A DNA stretch of 45,992 bases from Phoronis australis. Its lineage: Eukaryota; Phoronida; Phoronidae. The notes below the pieces were generated by a model. It searched no databases, was not told where the DNA came from, and saw nothing but the letters and a program-made list of their open reading frames with translations. Location: the NCBI GenBank assembly GCA_002633005.1, contig NMRA01000092.1, positions 188,493-234,484 on the forward strand, written 5' to 3'. Shown one piece after another: positions 30,080 through 45,000 of this stretch (positions are counted from its first letter, which is position 1; each line of letters begins with the position of its first letter). A program made the translations under genes and the position numbers.

Positions 30080-33000
30080 CTGTAATGTGCCAAATGGAAA
30101 TATTGCAGCATTATTGAGATGACCTTAATTATTACCACAATCCAAACAGAAATTTGACTAAACAGATTGTTATTAACAAAATCTAAATAATTTCCAAATC
30201 AGTCTTGCAGGAATTAAGACAGCACAAAATACCAGAGAAGTATTAAAAACAAAAATTACTCTCTCAAGCAAAACCTTGATAAAGAGACAGTAATGTGCCT
30301 GAGTTTACAATATCATGCTTTGCAATGCATATACAGTAAAACGTGCTGAAGTTGGATCCAACCGAACAGAGACATTTCGTCTGAGTATGGCAAACTTGTG
30401 ACTTATCTGAAGGGCCGAGTGCACGGAGTGCTACAAATGTACCAATGAAGTTAGTCCACATTTAGCCAATATCGGACAAATGCATGTGCGAGTAACACAA
30501 ATTTTACATAACATGAAATGCAACTTGAAACAGATCCAACATGAAGATTGTCTCAATTACAGTTAACAAAACAAAAATCCCTTGAGTGTGAAGTGCAGGA
30601 AATAGATAACCTAGAAATCTCTTCACACACACTACCAGGCATTTTGATCAAATAAAACCATACTTGGCTACTGTATGACCAGAGAGTGGTTGTGATTCCA
30701 GCTTTTGAAGGAAAACGTCTTCATGCGTGATGTAAGTTATGGTAGTAAACGAGAAGTCTATATCCACCTCCCCCTCCCTGAAATAGAGAATACGGAACAG
30801 TTAGAAAAGGGCTATCAAATTAATTGCCATATGAACTATGGTAACCTCATCAGTGGTTCTCATTGCTTCCACAAGTACTCTCGAAACATTCACATCACAT
30901 GCGACACTAATCAAGTGAGCACTACGACAGTGGGAGACGAGATGCAAGACTCATTACAAACCAATGACCCACACTGTCTTCCCATTACAGAGGCTCACTT
31001 CACGAAACGACCGTAATTTCACGATGCTTTGTTACACACACAGTCTAAACATAGACTTATGACCAATCACCAATTTTGTTGTACATCTCTGTTTTGAAGT
31101 GGAAAAAAACGGTGTAAAGTTAATGTTAAAATTATAAACTGTATTATAAAGTTATAATAAGAAGTCGACTGCTTGCACGCACATCTGCTAATCTGCTAAA
31201 TTTCCAAAAGATCAATCATGTCATTTGGCACTAAGAGGAAGCACCACCAATGGATGAGTGATGTATAACCCTTGATACGATGATATTTGCCAAATGTCTT
31301 CAGATCCAGCAAGGAAAGAGGCAAGCACTGAAGAGTATGCAAAAAAGCTGTCACTAGGGAGTACAGCGGTACTTGGATCTATCTGCAAAACGCAGTGATT
31401 CGAACTTCCTGCTCAATCATATGTAACATAACATGATATAGCAGATATAGTTGTTTGTTGACCAATTTCTGTCAATCAAATCTAGCACCATGACTTCTTA
31501 CAATTGCAAACTGACCTTAACAAACTCTATGACTGGTCTTACAAATAGAAGATGAAATTTAAACCTGAAAAAATGGTGATCTAATATTTCAAATTTCTAA
31601 CATTTCCAAACAAATCCAACGCTGGAATTATCACTCAATGGGAAAGTTATTCCCGATAAATTCGCGCACAAACATCTTGGCTTGCAACTAGACCATAAGC
31701 TTACATTTACTTCTCATTGTCACGAACTCGTTCATATAGTACAAAAATTAATTAATCCAATTAGAATTATCTCTCGTCATCTCAACTCCATGCATCTTGA
31801 AACTCTGTTCAAGTCTTTTGTACTTCCACATCTAGATTACTGTGACATAATCTACCAATCGGCAAAAGCTGGCATACTTCTTCAAGTAGAAAGACTACAA
31901 TACCAAGCAGCTTTAGCCATAACAGGCGCATACAAAGGGTCCAGCACAATCAAGCTTCTAAATAGTCTCAACCGGAGCAAACTAGCAACCCGTTGTAAAC
32001 TCCACCTGTCCATGTATACATTCAAAGTCTTAACCAACATAAGCAATTACTCTAACAAAATCCTCTTTGACTCCTACGAATGACCAAGCACGAGACCAGG
32101 ACTGCGGCAAAGTAATATGCACACTATTCCATCTTCCATCAGCCAAGCCTTCAGGAGATCAACGATATTAACTAGTATTGACAACTGGAATTCCTTACCA
32201 TTCAAAAGAAAGAGCTTCAATCGCCACTCTCAAAAATAACTTTAAAATGCATACCACTACTAAAGACTTGCCAATCTCAAAAAATGTTCTGAAATTCCAC
32301 AATTGTACAACAAAATCAAGTTTTTTCTATATGGATGTCAAAAACCCAACCCAAATGAAAATAAGGTTTAATTTAAAATAGTATCAGAATTTCTTTATAG
32401 CATTAAATCTCTTTGTGTGAGTAGATAGAATTGTATACGTGTATGAAAATGAACTATTTACATTCATAATTATATCATTGTAATCTTAACATCAGTTTTT
32501 ATGTATTCATGTATTATAATTGTATATAGACTTCTTTGTATTTTTTAACCCAGATCTAATGCCTCTTGGCGCTTTCTGTGTTACGTATAGACACCGGTGA
32601 CCTTAAGTCGTGAATATAAGCATAATAAGTGCCGATTGTCATACTACCCAATGTCCGTTAGCAACTGCTCATGTGATGTCATGGACATATATCAGCCTTC
32701 ACAAATATACGGGTTTTGACAATCTTAATCCTTGTTTGTCTCCGTAAGCAGAGTTTTGAAACGGTCGCTGATATCGCCGGCCATTTTGAATGAGGCCCTA
32801 AAGTCGTGACCGTTTCGGTTAGACAGAAATACACGAAGTAAGACCACACAAGTCAACTACAGTGCGTACAGTTACTCTAGGTGACATAAAAATGCATTGC
32901 ACTGTTTATTAATTCAGTTGCAATTGAAATAAATTGTTATATGTTTTGCACCCAACTTTGATGTGCACAGACGTTTTCAATGAGGTTGTTCACGTAAAAC

Positions 33001-36000
33001 GCTAAGGACCCAGCATCAATTATCTCTCTGTATTTTATTGCTTTGACCTTACAAAACTTTACCGACCCTGGGACATTTTGATACATTGTTCAAGCTACCC
33101 CTGGAGCTCGTGTTTGAGTAAATCTGAACAATGAATATTTTCAAAAATATATCCCAAAAATGCTCAAAAAAGGGATTAGTGAAATATGCTGTTTTTAACA
33201 TACATTTGAAAAAAGAAGCCACTCACTCACTGTTTGTTATCATATTGTGAATACCAACACATCCGGGTGTTCGTTTGACGTTCGCAAGCAGACGAACGCT
33301 GGAAAATTCAATGCCAGATGTCGCGGGACCGCGCAGAAGAGGAAATAAGATCGTTCACGACTTTAGGGCACTCACGACTTTAGGACCTCTGACGGTATTC
33401 ATTGTATTCTGACGATTTCGTAATGAACATTAAAAAAAATCAAATCTAGCACAGCCAATCAGCTACTGACCTGGCGTCTACTTCTCTGATTGTCCCCTCA
33501 TCATCAGGCTCAGCAAGACACTGCATGGGATCATCTAACACCACCAAAGGGACTTCTGTGAGAGAAGTTGAGAATTCATTACAGCCAGATAGAACCTACC
33601 GCTACCTCCATCTAGTGTTGGGTCACAGGACTAGCATCTCCATCTAGTGTTTGGTCACAGAACTAGCAATTTCTTTTTGAATAATAAACATATGATTGGC
33701 TTCCAGTGCACAAAATGACACCTTAATTCTTAATGAAGAACGATGTGCATTAATATTTCATAAAAAAATTTAGCAGTTTAAATTGTTTGCAACAAAAGCA
33801 TATTAACACAAAACAGAGAAATGCTAGAAGGTAAGTCATGTGAGGTCACAATAAACAATGCTGGTAAGTCAAATCAACTGAAGAGAACAACAGTTACCTT
33901 GCTGGTCAGTTTTCTCTAGCTGCATCTTGAGTAAAGCACCTGAAAGGGGTCTCCTGAGATTTTCTCGAGTTTCAGGTCGAAATGCCAAATGTCTCTCTGA
34001 AAAAAGAGCACGTTCTAATCAGTAACGTAAACATAAAAACAGTTAATGCATATAGAACAGAAAATATTGATTAAAAAATGGCACTCAGCTACCAAAAGAA
34101 GGATACTGTGTAAAGGGAAAACAGTAAAGAAAATAAAGGTGCAAAGCAACTACTTAGTGATTTCTGGTATCAAAAGGTAGACCTGTCATAAATGATTATA
34201 AAACTGAGCTCCATTTTTTCTTCACTAGAACACAGTCCGGACTTCATATGAACTTACAAACTTATGACTGAGCTCAGTATAAAATGACTGGGATAGGAGA
34301 AGGCACATATGAGCCAAAAGTGATGCAGGTGTTTGCAGGATAAAAAAGGGACTAGTTACCAGACTGGAAGCTTAGGGAAGTTGCAATAATTACATATTCC
34401 CTCGGGAGTTATCTGGCTCAACACTCAACCATGAAGCACATGAAACCTACACACCAAAATGCACTGGAAAAAAATAAATACAACACAGAAAATACAGCCA
34501 CAAGAATATTCCATGAGAAACGGGTTAGAGCTAATCTCACCAGCATATTTTTGCCTCTACATCATGAAACTTGAAGCAAAACCGAGCAATTAAAAAATTT
34601 GCATCATTCCCTAACAAAAAGCAAGAATATTTTGTCTCTTTGCTTGTGCAAAATTCAAACCCACAAGGGCCAGTTCACACCTATGTATACCTGTAACGTT
34701 CTGAAAGTCTGAGTATCTGTTGCGCTCACTGGTCACTGTCTTGTGATACTCCAGCAGGGGAGACAAATCCGACAAGAACTTCACATCGCTAAAGACAAAA
34801 TGATTAAAACCAACAAGTAATAGTGATACCAAATCATCTGCAGCTAAATACTTACATGCCTTCAATAATCTTGTTCAAGCATTATTTAGCATGCCAAATT
34901 ATCATATTAAGCTCCGAATTATTACATAAAAGATATGAAAGTCCCATGTAGTGTCATCGTTTTACTCAATGTTTTGGGTAAACCCCTTTTATTGCATTTC
35001 GAGTAATCATTCCTAATTATACATGATAACATAGGCTACAGAATAAAGTTCAAAAGTAAGCTTCAATTGCAAAATTCAATGTCTCTAAAGCAATTCACTA
35101 CAGTTTGAATTTTGCAATTTTGGCTCGACTTTAGCAAGTCATACGTTTTTTAAAATTTACTTAAGCCACATAACACAACTAATGGTTCCTCCTCCAGCAA
35201 TCCCATCTAGTGTTTGGGCAGAGAACCTATTACGGCAAAATCTTAGCAATTTTAGAAACAATATGGCAGCCAAGTGAAATTAATTTTTTTCACAAAAGAT
35301 GAGTCACATCTGAAATTAATGCTTTTCTATATTCAAGTTTTATACCATAGCTACCACACCAACCCAACACAAATTTGTAGGCATTCCTAATGTCAGAAGC
35401 TCTTGAAAACTTAAAATACGGAAATTTTGACAATTACTTTTAATAAAAATTGTTGACATTATACTGTAAAAAACAAATGCTTCCACCGCACAAACTGAAT
35501 GTGGTTGAATCATGTAGACCAACTTACCCACTTAATATCAGATCTTAAAAATGCCAGAAATATTTCTGGTGTTCGGAGCAAATTGAGACCAATTTGATAG
35601 GGTTAAATTGTTTAATTCAAAAGTTCAAGTTCTGTTTTGAATACAGCTAATAACTGGTGTATTGATTATTATGTATTGCAAAACAGAGCATTGTTAACAG
35701 AGTGAGATAAGGGAAAACAAGAGCAATAGCCATGAGCTTACCTTGCTGATCTAGGAAGTTGAATATTCCTTTGAAAACTGTTCTCCGTAATCTTGGTACG
35801 TTTCTTCATATACTCTACCCAGTCATCCCAAATGAACAGTCGAGGCTCTGAAATGAACAGAATATAAGTAACACAGAGTCTTCGTGAGGTAAACAGCGGG
35901 AATTTTGCTGTTTCAACTGCACTCGGCAAACAAAAATGCAAAGACGAAAATAACAATTTAATGTACAAAATTAAACAAAATTTTAGACAAAATGACTCTA

Positions 36001-39000
36001 AAAGTTGCTACATAATATAACATATGTAAAGGCGTATGTAAATATGAAAGTATTGTAAAAAAGGAAACGTTAAATTTTAATTAATACCTTAACATCAACA
36101 CAGACCTTCAAATATCACAGTTTTATTTTTGACTAATGAAGTCTTGGATAAAACCAGCCGATAAAAACAGAATGAGCGTCATTAATTTTGGTGATAAAGA
36201 AACACTTGGCACACAAGGTGAATAAGAGACAAAGGTTAAAGGTTCTCCACTACTAGTAAGAGTTATGAAGAATGGAGTAGCAGCTAACATGGCAATGATT
36301 ATTGTTTTATGTACTTCCATTTGCATAATGAATTAACTACTGACAGAATGAAAAATTCAAGTAATGATCATAACTTCCACAATGATTGCAATCTTGTATG
36401 ACGAACATGAACTTCCCGAAGATATATTTAGAAGCAAAAAGGATCACTGCAGAAAGTAAGTGCCTTTTTAGGTGTCAGGTGTAGAATATATTTTTGATGA
36501 GGTGAAAACTTAATCAGTGAGCGGATTTTGCCTACCGTCCGTTAAAATACATGGGACGAAATTAGTACAGAACGCGATGGAACATATTGTAGTGCGAATC
36601 TGAATTTCATTTGCCATAACAGCAATGCTTGTTTGCCATTTTTCACACTAAAATATTAAAAACTCAAAGTAAACAACAGAATACACTCTGCTACTGTATC
36701 GGGCAAATAGCCAAACGACAAGCTTTTGCCCCATTTCCGGTGACGTCACAGTTAAGTCTCACATAATCTCGCGTTATTGTTATAAACTCGCAAAAGGGCT
36801 ATTCGCTTACCTTGCTTTGTTAACTGCGCAATCCTGCGACCATACTGTGACAACTGCCTAAAAGACAAAAATAGACATGACTAACATACTACACCAACTT
36901 CAAATCTAACAGAAGGCTAGCACTCGATAACCCCACACTCAAGCTAGCAATATCATAGCCTCGTTTACATGATGGTGTCTACAAAGCCAAGTGTATATTT
37001 ACACTCGAGTGTGTATTTACATACAGTGTGTACTTTTGCCATAAACTCCAATACACTCGGGTGTATGGCTAAATTCTTGTGTGTAACTACATCACCTCCA
37101 TAGGTGGAGAATAAACTGCAATCTTAGGTTCGCAACCTAAAATATTTCAACGTTCTAGTGTGACCCAGCTGATCTGTTTTCCATATTTAGAAAATACAAC
37201 GTCATGTGACCTCGAGATGATATCAAGTTATTGTTGTCAATAAAGCCAATTAGCGTTATCCTTATTTGTCTATGTGCTTCTTTACCCAAATTATCAGGAC
37301 AAAAAAGGGATAAAGTCACAATCAACCATGACAACTAGGGCAAGTATGGACTCAGATATACAACTTGCAACTCTAGTATGCTTGTGTCACATGCGTTCCA
37401 AGTTCTGTTCTTCGTCGTCGGATACTGATTAGTGTTATGCAGTATTACCTTTCAGTTTGATCGTTAAGCCCTAGGGTTAGTTTCAGTAACAACACAACAT
37501 ATGCCATAGCAATAGCTTCGTAGTCTGGTACAACAGCCTTCAAACGATCAGGTGTAAACGACACAACAGGCACATGGTCTTGAAAAAGACGATTCATCAG
37601 ATGGTGAAACTCGCCTGAAATGTAAGAATAGCTGCCTGAAAGACATAGGAATCCAGGCACTGACGTGTCATGTGACTTAGCATGTGATCAACAGTACAAA
37701 CCCTACTGTCCCGAAGTCCTCGCGATGAAGAAGCAACGTAGCTAACTCTATCGGTAAGTCCAGTACTTGATTAATTCTTTCTAACTTGACTGGATTACTG
37801 ACAGTATTCATCATATTACCAGGCATACAAAGTTCTGTCACACACTAAGCTTGATCAGACTAGTTTATGGAGTACACTTTAAAATTCACTTCCACTTATC
37901 TTATACTGTAACAGTAGAATCTCCTTTAACGTTGCATGAAGCAAACTAGCACGTTGTGCCAAGGCATAGGTAGTGTCAGTGATCAGTAAAATATACATTA
38001 TAGACAGACCAATGGGGAACACAGCATTACGATTATTGACAGTGATACTAATCGCTATCCCATGAAACTGCTTGAAACCATTCACATTCAGTGTTTGGGA
38101 ACGCCCTCACTCAATATACAGGTTACCCATTTGTCATTGGCACTGTTACACTGAGTAGTGATTCGCTGAATGCTAGACAATCCTGGTATTTTTACGTGTT
38201 TTGGAATTTCCTGTTATATTGTAACTGTAGCTATCTTAACATTCATTCTCTGAATGAAGCTTGGCAATGGTGGATGTTTTAACAGCGAAACATGTCGATA
38301 CATTTTAGAAAAGTTGTTGTCTTCATTCAAACATTATAATACAACGGCAAAACCTGACTCCTGAAAATTTGCAAAAGACAAAAACATTCATTAGATATCG
38401 CCTTAAGAAGTGTGATTAGTGAAGTAACACTATTATCATTCATAAAAATTTCTTAATGTTGTGAAATATTTCGATTTCAGTCAGCCAATTACTGTTTTGG
38501 CACTTAGACAGGAATGAAATAGAAGCACCAACACTGGAGGCAGTGGCAGCAACATCTAACGTGTCCACCAAACGACATCTAACGTGTCCACCAAATGACA
38601 TCTGAAGTGTCCATCAAATGACATCTGACATTTTCACCAAATGACATCTGACGTGTCTATCAAATGACATCTAACGTGTTCACCAAATGACATCTGACGT
38701 GTCCACCAAATGGCAACTAACGTGTCCACCAAATGACATCTGACGTGTCCACCAAATGACATCTAACGTGTTCACCAAATGACATCTGATGTGTCCCCCA
38801 AATGACAACTGACGTTTTCACCAAATGACATCTGACGTGTCTATCAAATGACAACTGACATGTCTATCAAATGACAACTGACGTGTCCACCAAATGACAT
38901 CTGACCTTTCCACCAAATGACGTCTGACGTGTCCACCAATTGACATCTGACATGTCCACCAAAGGATGACATTACCAAGCTAACAGTACATGCAATAAGT

Positions 39001-42000
39001 AACCAGACAAACTGTTTCTCCCATCATGAGACTAATTTCCTTTACACTGTCTACAAAAGAGATGGTAGTGACTCGCTGATTCTACAAAGTCTGAATTATT
39101 GAATTTCCAAGTTAAAGTTTCTTCTCGCCATTAGCTTTCTGTTAACTCCACTCTCATTTCTGATCACGACAAACAGTTACAAAGACACTGAATTTTGCTT
39201 GCTCTCAACTGTCTTCACAGGAGATTAATTAAACGTGACTACAGACCTAACGACAGTATCTACAACAGCCAATGTCTGAACAAAGTTACAATGTACCTGG
39301 GAGATTCAATTTCACAATGAATTTTGAGGCCAGTTTGCGTAAGTCCACTGGCTGCAGTGTTCCGAGCTCAAGCAGGAGACTCATCTTACCACACAGCCTT
39401 CGTAAAGTGTCTGATGTTGGAATAGGCTAGGAGTTAAACAGATGGACAATGGTGTTAAAGAATTATTGAAAAAAACAGTGTCCATAAAGTGGCAAAATGT
39501 ATAGCGGGGATGGGGGGGGGGGGGTGCNGCCAAAGTACCCTCCTGACAGCTCATTTTGTGTCTCATCTGCACTTTGCATGGCTACTAAGTCATCATGTAT
39601 TAGTACGAGAACTTGAAGGGCATCGACAATTATCATAAGCAAGAATTATCATTCTTCTTACACATCATACGTTGGTTATATCACATGGTATCTAAGAGAA
39701 TCAACAATTCTTATCTATACCATTTATAACACCACAATTATACATAGTTACAATAAGTTTCACATTTGCCAGTGGCATTAGGTCACAATCAACAATTCTT
39801 ATCTATACCATTTATAACACCACAATTATACATAGTTACAATAAGTTTCACATTTGCCAATGGCATTAGGTCACAATCAATAACCAACACTTCAAAATAA
39901 TGAAACATTTAGAGCTTTGCATTGTATTTTTACCAGTATGTTTCCAAGAATTACAATTTGCATTTTTAAAATTCAAAAAAAAAAACAAAAAGTAATAAGC
40001 GAGCTTCAAGCTAATCTTGTTATGATAAAAAATGTGTGCATATCTGATACTCACTGCGAAGCAGAAGTGCGACCAGTCAAACCTACTGAACTTCATGTCT
40101 TCAGGAAACAGCTTGTGTGCTTTTATATACGGCACTTCTCCACTTTTGAGCCAACTGAAATTTACCAAGCGGTGACAGTGACAATACCGCAACACGCACA
40201 CAACAGGCCACGTAAAGAAAATTTTGAAACCTCTGAACACTATTTACTACGTTTTTGACAGGAAACTACAATGTCTATGTGATCATAAAATCAAGACAAC
40301 TGAACATGCAGACACAAAAAGTGGATTTAACAGGTAGACAGCAAACAGCTAGTATTGATTCAAATTGTGATTGCCAAGAGAGAAAACAATTATAAGTTAC
40401 CAAACTAATGCTGTATACAGGATTCAATTAACTCTGATAGATGTCACTAGGGTTAATGGACCAAATACGCAACAAATTAAGACCATTCTTATTAAGCAGT
40501 ACAAAGGGTAAGTAATCCTGTACATCACAATTAGTAAATAAAACTTGACATATGACATTACACTTGCAATTAGAAGTCCTCACATGACCAATCGAAAAAT
40601 AGGAAAAAACACAAAACTTGCCGTATAAACTCCGACGTTGTGGTCAAGGGATTAGTGAACATCAAGCCCAGGTAAGAGAAACACGTGGTCATCATCATGG
40701 TCATTGTCTTGAGTTCTGCTCTGCGATGTTTAGAATCTTTGCCCTGTAAATACAAACCACACAGTCACAATAAAGTGACACTTGCAGTATTGTACATTGA
40801 TTGTTGAACAATTGAAATCTCAAGACTAGCAGCAACAACAACAGCTTCATGTTCAGCATGATATTGGGTAGGAGTCACTCACAGGAGTACCGCATTTTGG
40901 GAACCAGTTTTGTCCACTGAAGAACAAGCATCAACTGGTTCCAAAAACCTGAAACCCCAGTAGTGCATGATATTGTATACAGTCTGAGATAAGCTCAATG
41001 CTCTGTTAGCGCAATCATTTATAGCAATATGTCTGTTTAGTGCAAAGCAATAATAGCGCCCTTCCCAAATTCGGCTTTTTCCTCACCAACATGCATAGCT
41101 GTTTTACAGCTCTGATGTTAACAGATTGCTTTAAAGCCGATACAGACCAATCTTCTGTCAAAAACCCATCTCTTGATTTAGCACCCGTTACCTTTACCAA
41201 ACTGGTCTCGACTTTTGATAGAAGACATCTGGGTTTGGAAAGCAGTGACTGTTTAGTATTGTTTGACACCCGACGTAAGAAGTAGCCTTATTAAGGCAGG
41301 TCATTTCATGGCAGTAGCATGGTCTCAAGCAATAGCGAATAATGACTAAACCCATCTGGTAAAATTGCCTCCATCTTCAGATTGAATTACAGTTGCTTGT
41401 GAGCATAGATAGACCGAGACTGGTTATCACTTGACTTTGTATACGTATAGCGGGGCGACCATTTTGTTGAGTGGAAATGAGTTTTATGGACCATGCAAAC
41501 CACCGGGTCGTTCTTGATTACATAGGTACCAAATGCTTGTATTTTTATACCCTTTCCAGTGACATATTCACTTTCGGGATATTTTGAAATTAAAATGAAA
41601 ATGAAAATCCACTTAAGTCCTTAATTAAAATTAAAGCACCCTGCTAATAATGCTCAACGTATTTTTGTTTTATTTGTAGTTCCTATTTTAAGTATTTTGT
41701 ATTTAATGTACTGAAGCCCCCTATCCGCCCAGAGCCACGCTGGTGTGCTTACAGTCAGCTTCCATATAACAATATGGTGCCACATGAGCCATGTGCTTGC
41801 ACAGCTATTTATAGTTAGTGTCCAACCTCTCTACATATAGCTATGCTTGCAAGACTGGTGTGTGTGAACTTGGAATCCTGTTTTATCTCAAGATCGCGTA
41901 AGCATGAACTTGGAATTAAATATTCATTTGGGCAATCATGTGAAATTTTTTGTTCAGTGTAAAGAATTTTTGAAATTATTGGCCTCATAATCACCCATTT

Positions 42001-45000
42001 TCTCCTAGAGCATAACTTGTGTCAAAGAATCGGAGGAATATGTGAAAGTAATCAATTACTTTTTGGTGAATAACTTCGCCAATAGTTAAAAAAAGATTGG
42101 TTAAAATTTACATTATTTTATTGACAACTATGTAATTAGATTTAGTGCAGTGCAAATTCTTATCAACGTGAACGTGAGTATTTGAGTGAACTTGCCAAGT
42201 TTTGGTGTTTATTCCAAGTTCACGCATACGTGATCTTGAGATTAAGCAAGATTCCAAGTTCAGGCACAACAACACTACATACTTTCGCCGGCTGCCCTAA
42301 GTTCCAGTCAGCAGGCTCGTCACTGTCGCTTTGTGATTGGCTACCCTCAGGAGAGGCGCATCGTCTCCTCTTCTTGGTCATTGGTTTACCAACATTACGA
42401 ACGTATCTATTTCTGTAACAACACAGTCATATTACGCACGCTACAATAACATTGACAAAGCGGAGAATACTTGTTATGGAAGAATGTGAATTTTGAACAC
42501 AAATCACCAGTTTTCACCGAACAAGGGCGGGCAATAAAACTTTTGTTTAGCATAAACATACCTCGTTGTTTCCCACACTGTACTCTTCTCCGACTCGTCA
42601 CAAAATGCCACACCGACTTTGGACAGATAAAGTGACCACAGTTGAAACACCACTCTCTACAATTAAAGAACGAAAACACAGACAAGAATGGTAGTTCTTC
42701 ACCATAACACAAACGGCAGTCAAGTGAAAGTAAATGGTCTACAAACATTTTTTTTTGGTCTCTCGTTAACTTAATTTGTAACGAGTAGACACCACAAAAA
42801 ATTTGATGAAATTATCGTTTTTTCCTTTGAATATCATTTCGTGGTGACCATCAACATTTATACGGAGAGCAAAAACTGATGCGTGTACATTGCAGAGCAT
42901 AAATTTGTGGGACATGTGTCAGTCAATCCAAGACGTGACATAGGTGATCGTCTGCTCAATAAGTAGGCAGAGAAAACCATCAGCTAAACTTACCATCAGC
43001 TCTCCTCTTGAAGCAGCTACGAACTGTCTATAAACCCACCTTTGGTTACAAAAAACAACTTTTGACCGTTTGACCGAGACCACTAACTATTGCTTAGTCA
43101 ATAGAGATGTGATTTCTGGGCTTGAAAAGACCCACCAGTTCATTATTGTTTGAGACGAGGCTCTACAAGACAACTTACCATGGTGTGTCATATTTTATTT
43201 GCAACAACAAACTGTCATCTGAGTAAGGAAACAGACGAGATCAATTTCACGGAGTCAAATGGTCTAAATCAAACTTAGATTCGTCTACATAATGAGGGCT
43301 AATAACTGCTGTAAGATTTCTTGGTTTCCTATACCCATTACCAACATGAATTCGACATCATCGTTCAGTAGGGACAGGTCTATTGATTTGTCTGAAATTG
43401 GCTGATCAGTTTCAAACAATCCTTCATACATACAATATCGAGGGGAGGATCCAGGATTTTGAGTTAGTGTGGGCCAGGGCAGAGTATTAGCCACCAAATG
43501 GAAACTGGGAGAATTTTAGGGGGGGGGGCATGGCCCTCCTCGAAATCCGCCACTGATATCTCATGCAATTTCTGTAAAATCAAGGTGAAGGGGATTAAAT
43601 TTATACGAGAGACAAAGACTGATATTTAAAAGATGTTCCAACTAATACAGTTTATATGTGTAACTCAATTTCAGAGTTCTCAATGAAAACAAACTGCAGA
43701 GTCTTAGTCTTTGAAAATTAAGAAAATGCTTGACGAATAGTTTATCATGCGCACCAAAGTGTTCCTTACCTCTAAATCATTGCTGGCTCCTAGTTGGATT
43801 AAAGCCTTCACTTGGTTCAGAATAACGATCTGAAAACCTTCATATGTTGTCCAAGGACGGCCCTCCTCCACTGAATTAAGCAAAGATAAAACAAGGCCAA
43901 GAATGTACAGAAATGTCACAAAAACCTATTGAGCAAGTACAGTCAAGATAAAACTGTACATTGCGTAGCAAATTATTCCAGAAAATAAATGTTTGCAAAA
44001 ATGAGACTTTAAGAGTGACAGACTAGGCACAGCAAGAACAAATCTTACTTTACACCTATTGTGGAGACCTAAGGGGGCCATTCGAAATTGCCCTTCACGA
44101 ATGTACAACTGGGAACTGGTTAAGGTTTACTGCAAGCGTACATTTATGATTACTAAAAATGGTGACGCCAAACACAAAAGACACTATTAATAACAGCATG
44201 GGATAAAACAAAAAGCACCAAAAAAGAACATCACAGACTTTTTCGTAGCAAAACCAAATGTGTGGTTTCATGAGCATTTTGAAGCCTTCCTCAAATGGTT
44301 TTTTGTAAAATTCTGAATGTAATGACCTATGGTAAATGCCTAGCAACGTAAGAAAATGCAATTGAAACACTCAAACACAAGCACTTGAAATGGCAGGAGA
44401 CATAGCGTTTTCACACGGTGTTGTGTCACCCCTAGAATAAAGGAAACAAACTACTGTACACTTGTTCACGGAAGGTATTTGAACAACTTTACTGTTCGTG
44501 ATGATGTAGAAAAAATTCAGGAAAAAAAAGCCTATTAAGTATTAACCGTTCATTACATTTGGCAGTTTATACATTACAGTAATTAGAATCACGCTTTAAC
44601 ATCTCGTTGAAGGGTATAAATGTACTTGTGTTGACATTCAAGGTACGCTTTTAAGGATTTTTTTTAGAGTTAATACCACAAAAAATAGATGTTTTTCATA
44701 TAGTAGGCAAAGTAGCTTTTTGCACCATTTTGTATCAATGCAAGAAAACAGTAGATGGATTTGAATGAACTATGTTTGCAAGCTACATGCATTTTTTATT
44801 TAACTAAACACATCTTAGATCATATCCAGACTTCCCTTAAAAATTGCTTCTAAGACATGCTTTGAGTAAGAAATCATCTCTAAAATGCTGCCACGTAATT
44901 GAATTTGAATGATAACACCAAAGGCATACATATCATGTTTGTGAAAAATGCACTGGCTGAGTCAGTGTCAAACATCAACCTTTTGGCTTTTTCAGATCAC

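Larger units (their letters stand above)
30080..33470 (-). other. TAF1B intron 13
   Basis: This is a 3.4-kb intron holding the LINE fragment (31501-32330, opposite strand) and the inverted-repeat element (32795-33369). The remainder is AT-rich with no exon that I can see. Confidence 0.7.
40744..42282 (-). other. TAF1B intron 4
   Basis: 1.5 kb, holding the small hairpin repeat (40891-40948) and the inverted-repeat element (41857-42275). No exon is seen. Confidence 0.7.

Noticed and set aside
33608-35235. CTCF-like sites (reverse complement of catctagtg, giving CACTAGATGG)
   Set aside because: They miss consensus positions on both sides of the core, and two copies are a plain direct repeat.
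40081-40083. Donor gtttga for TAF1B exon 6
   Set aside because: It leaves a phase that reads into a stop-prone frame of exon 7 and omits about ten residues present in the family; gtgagt at 40054 fixes both.
42407-42748. Minus-strand frame with several Cys and His residues, at first taken for the TAF1B zinc ribbon
   Set aside because: The frame shifted by one matches the TAF1B cyclin-fold helix (FQLWSLYLSKVGVAFC) and has matching splice phases; the Cys-rich frame does not.
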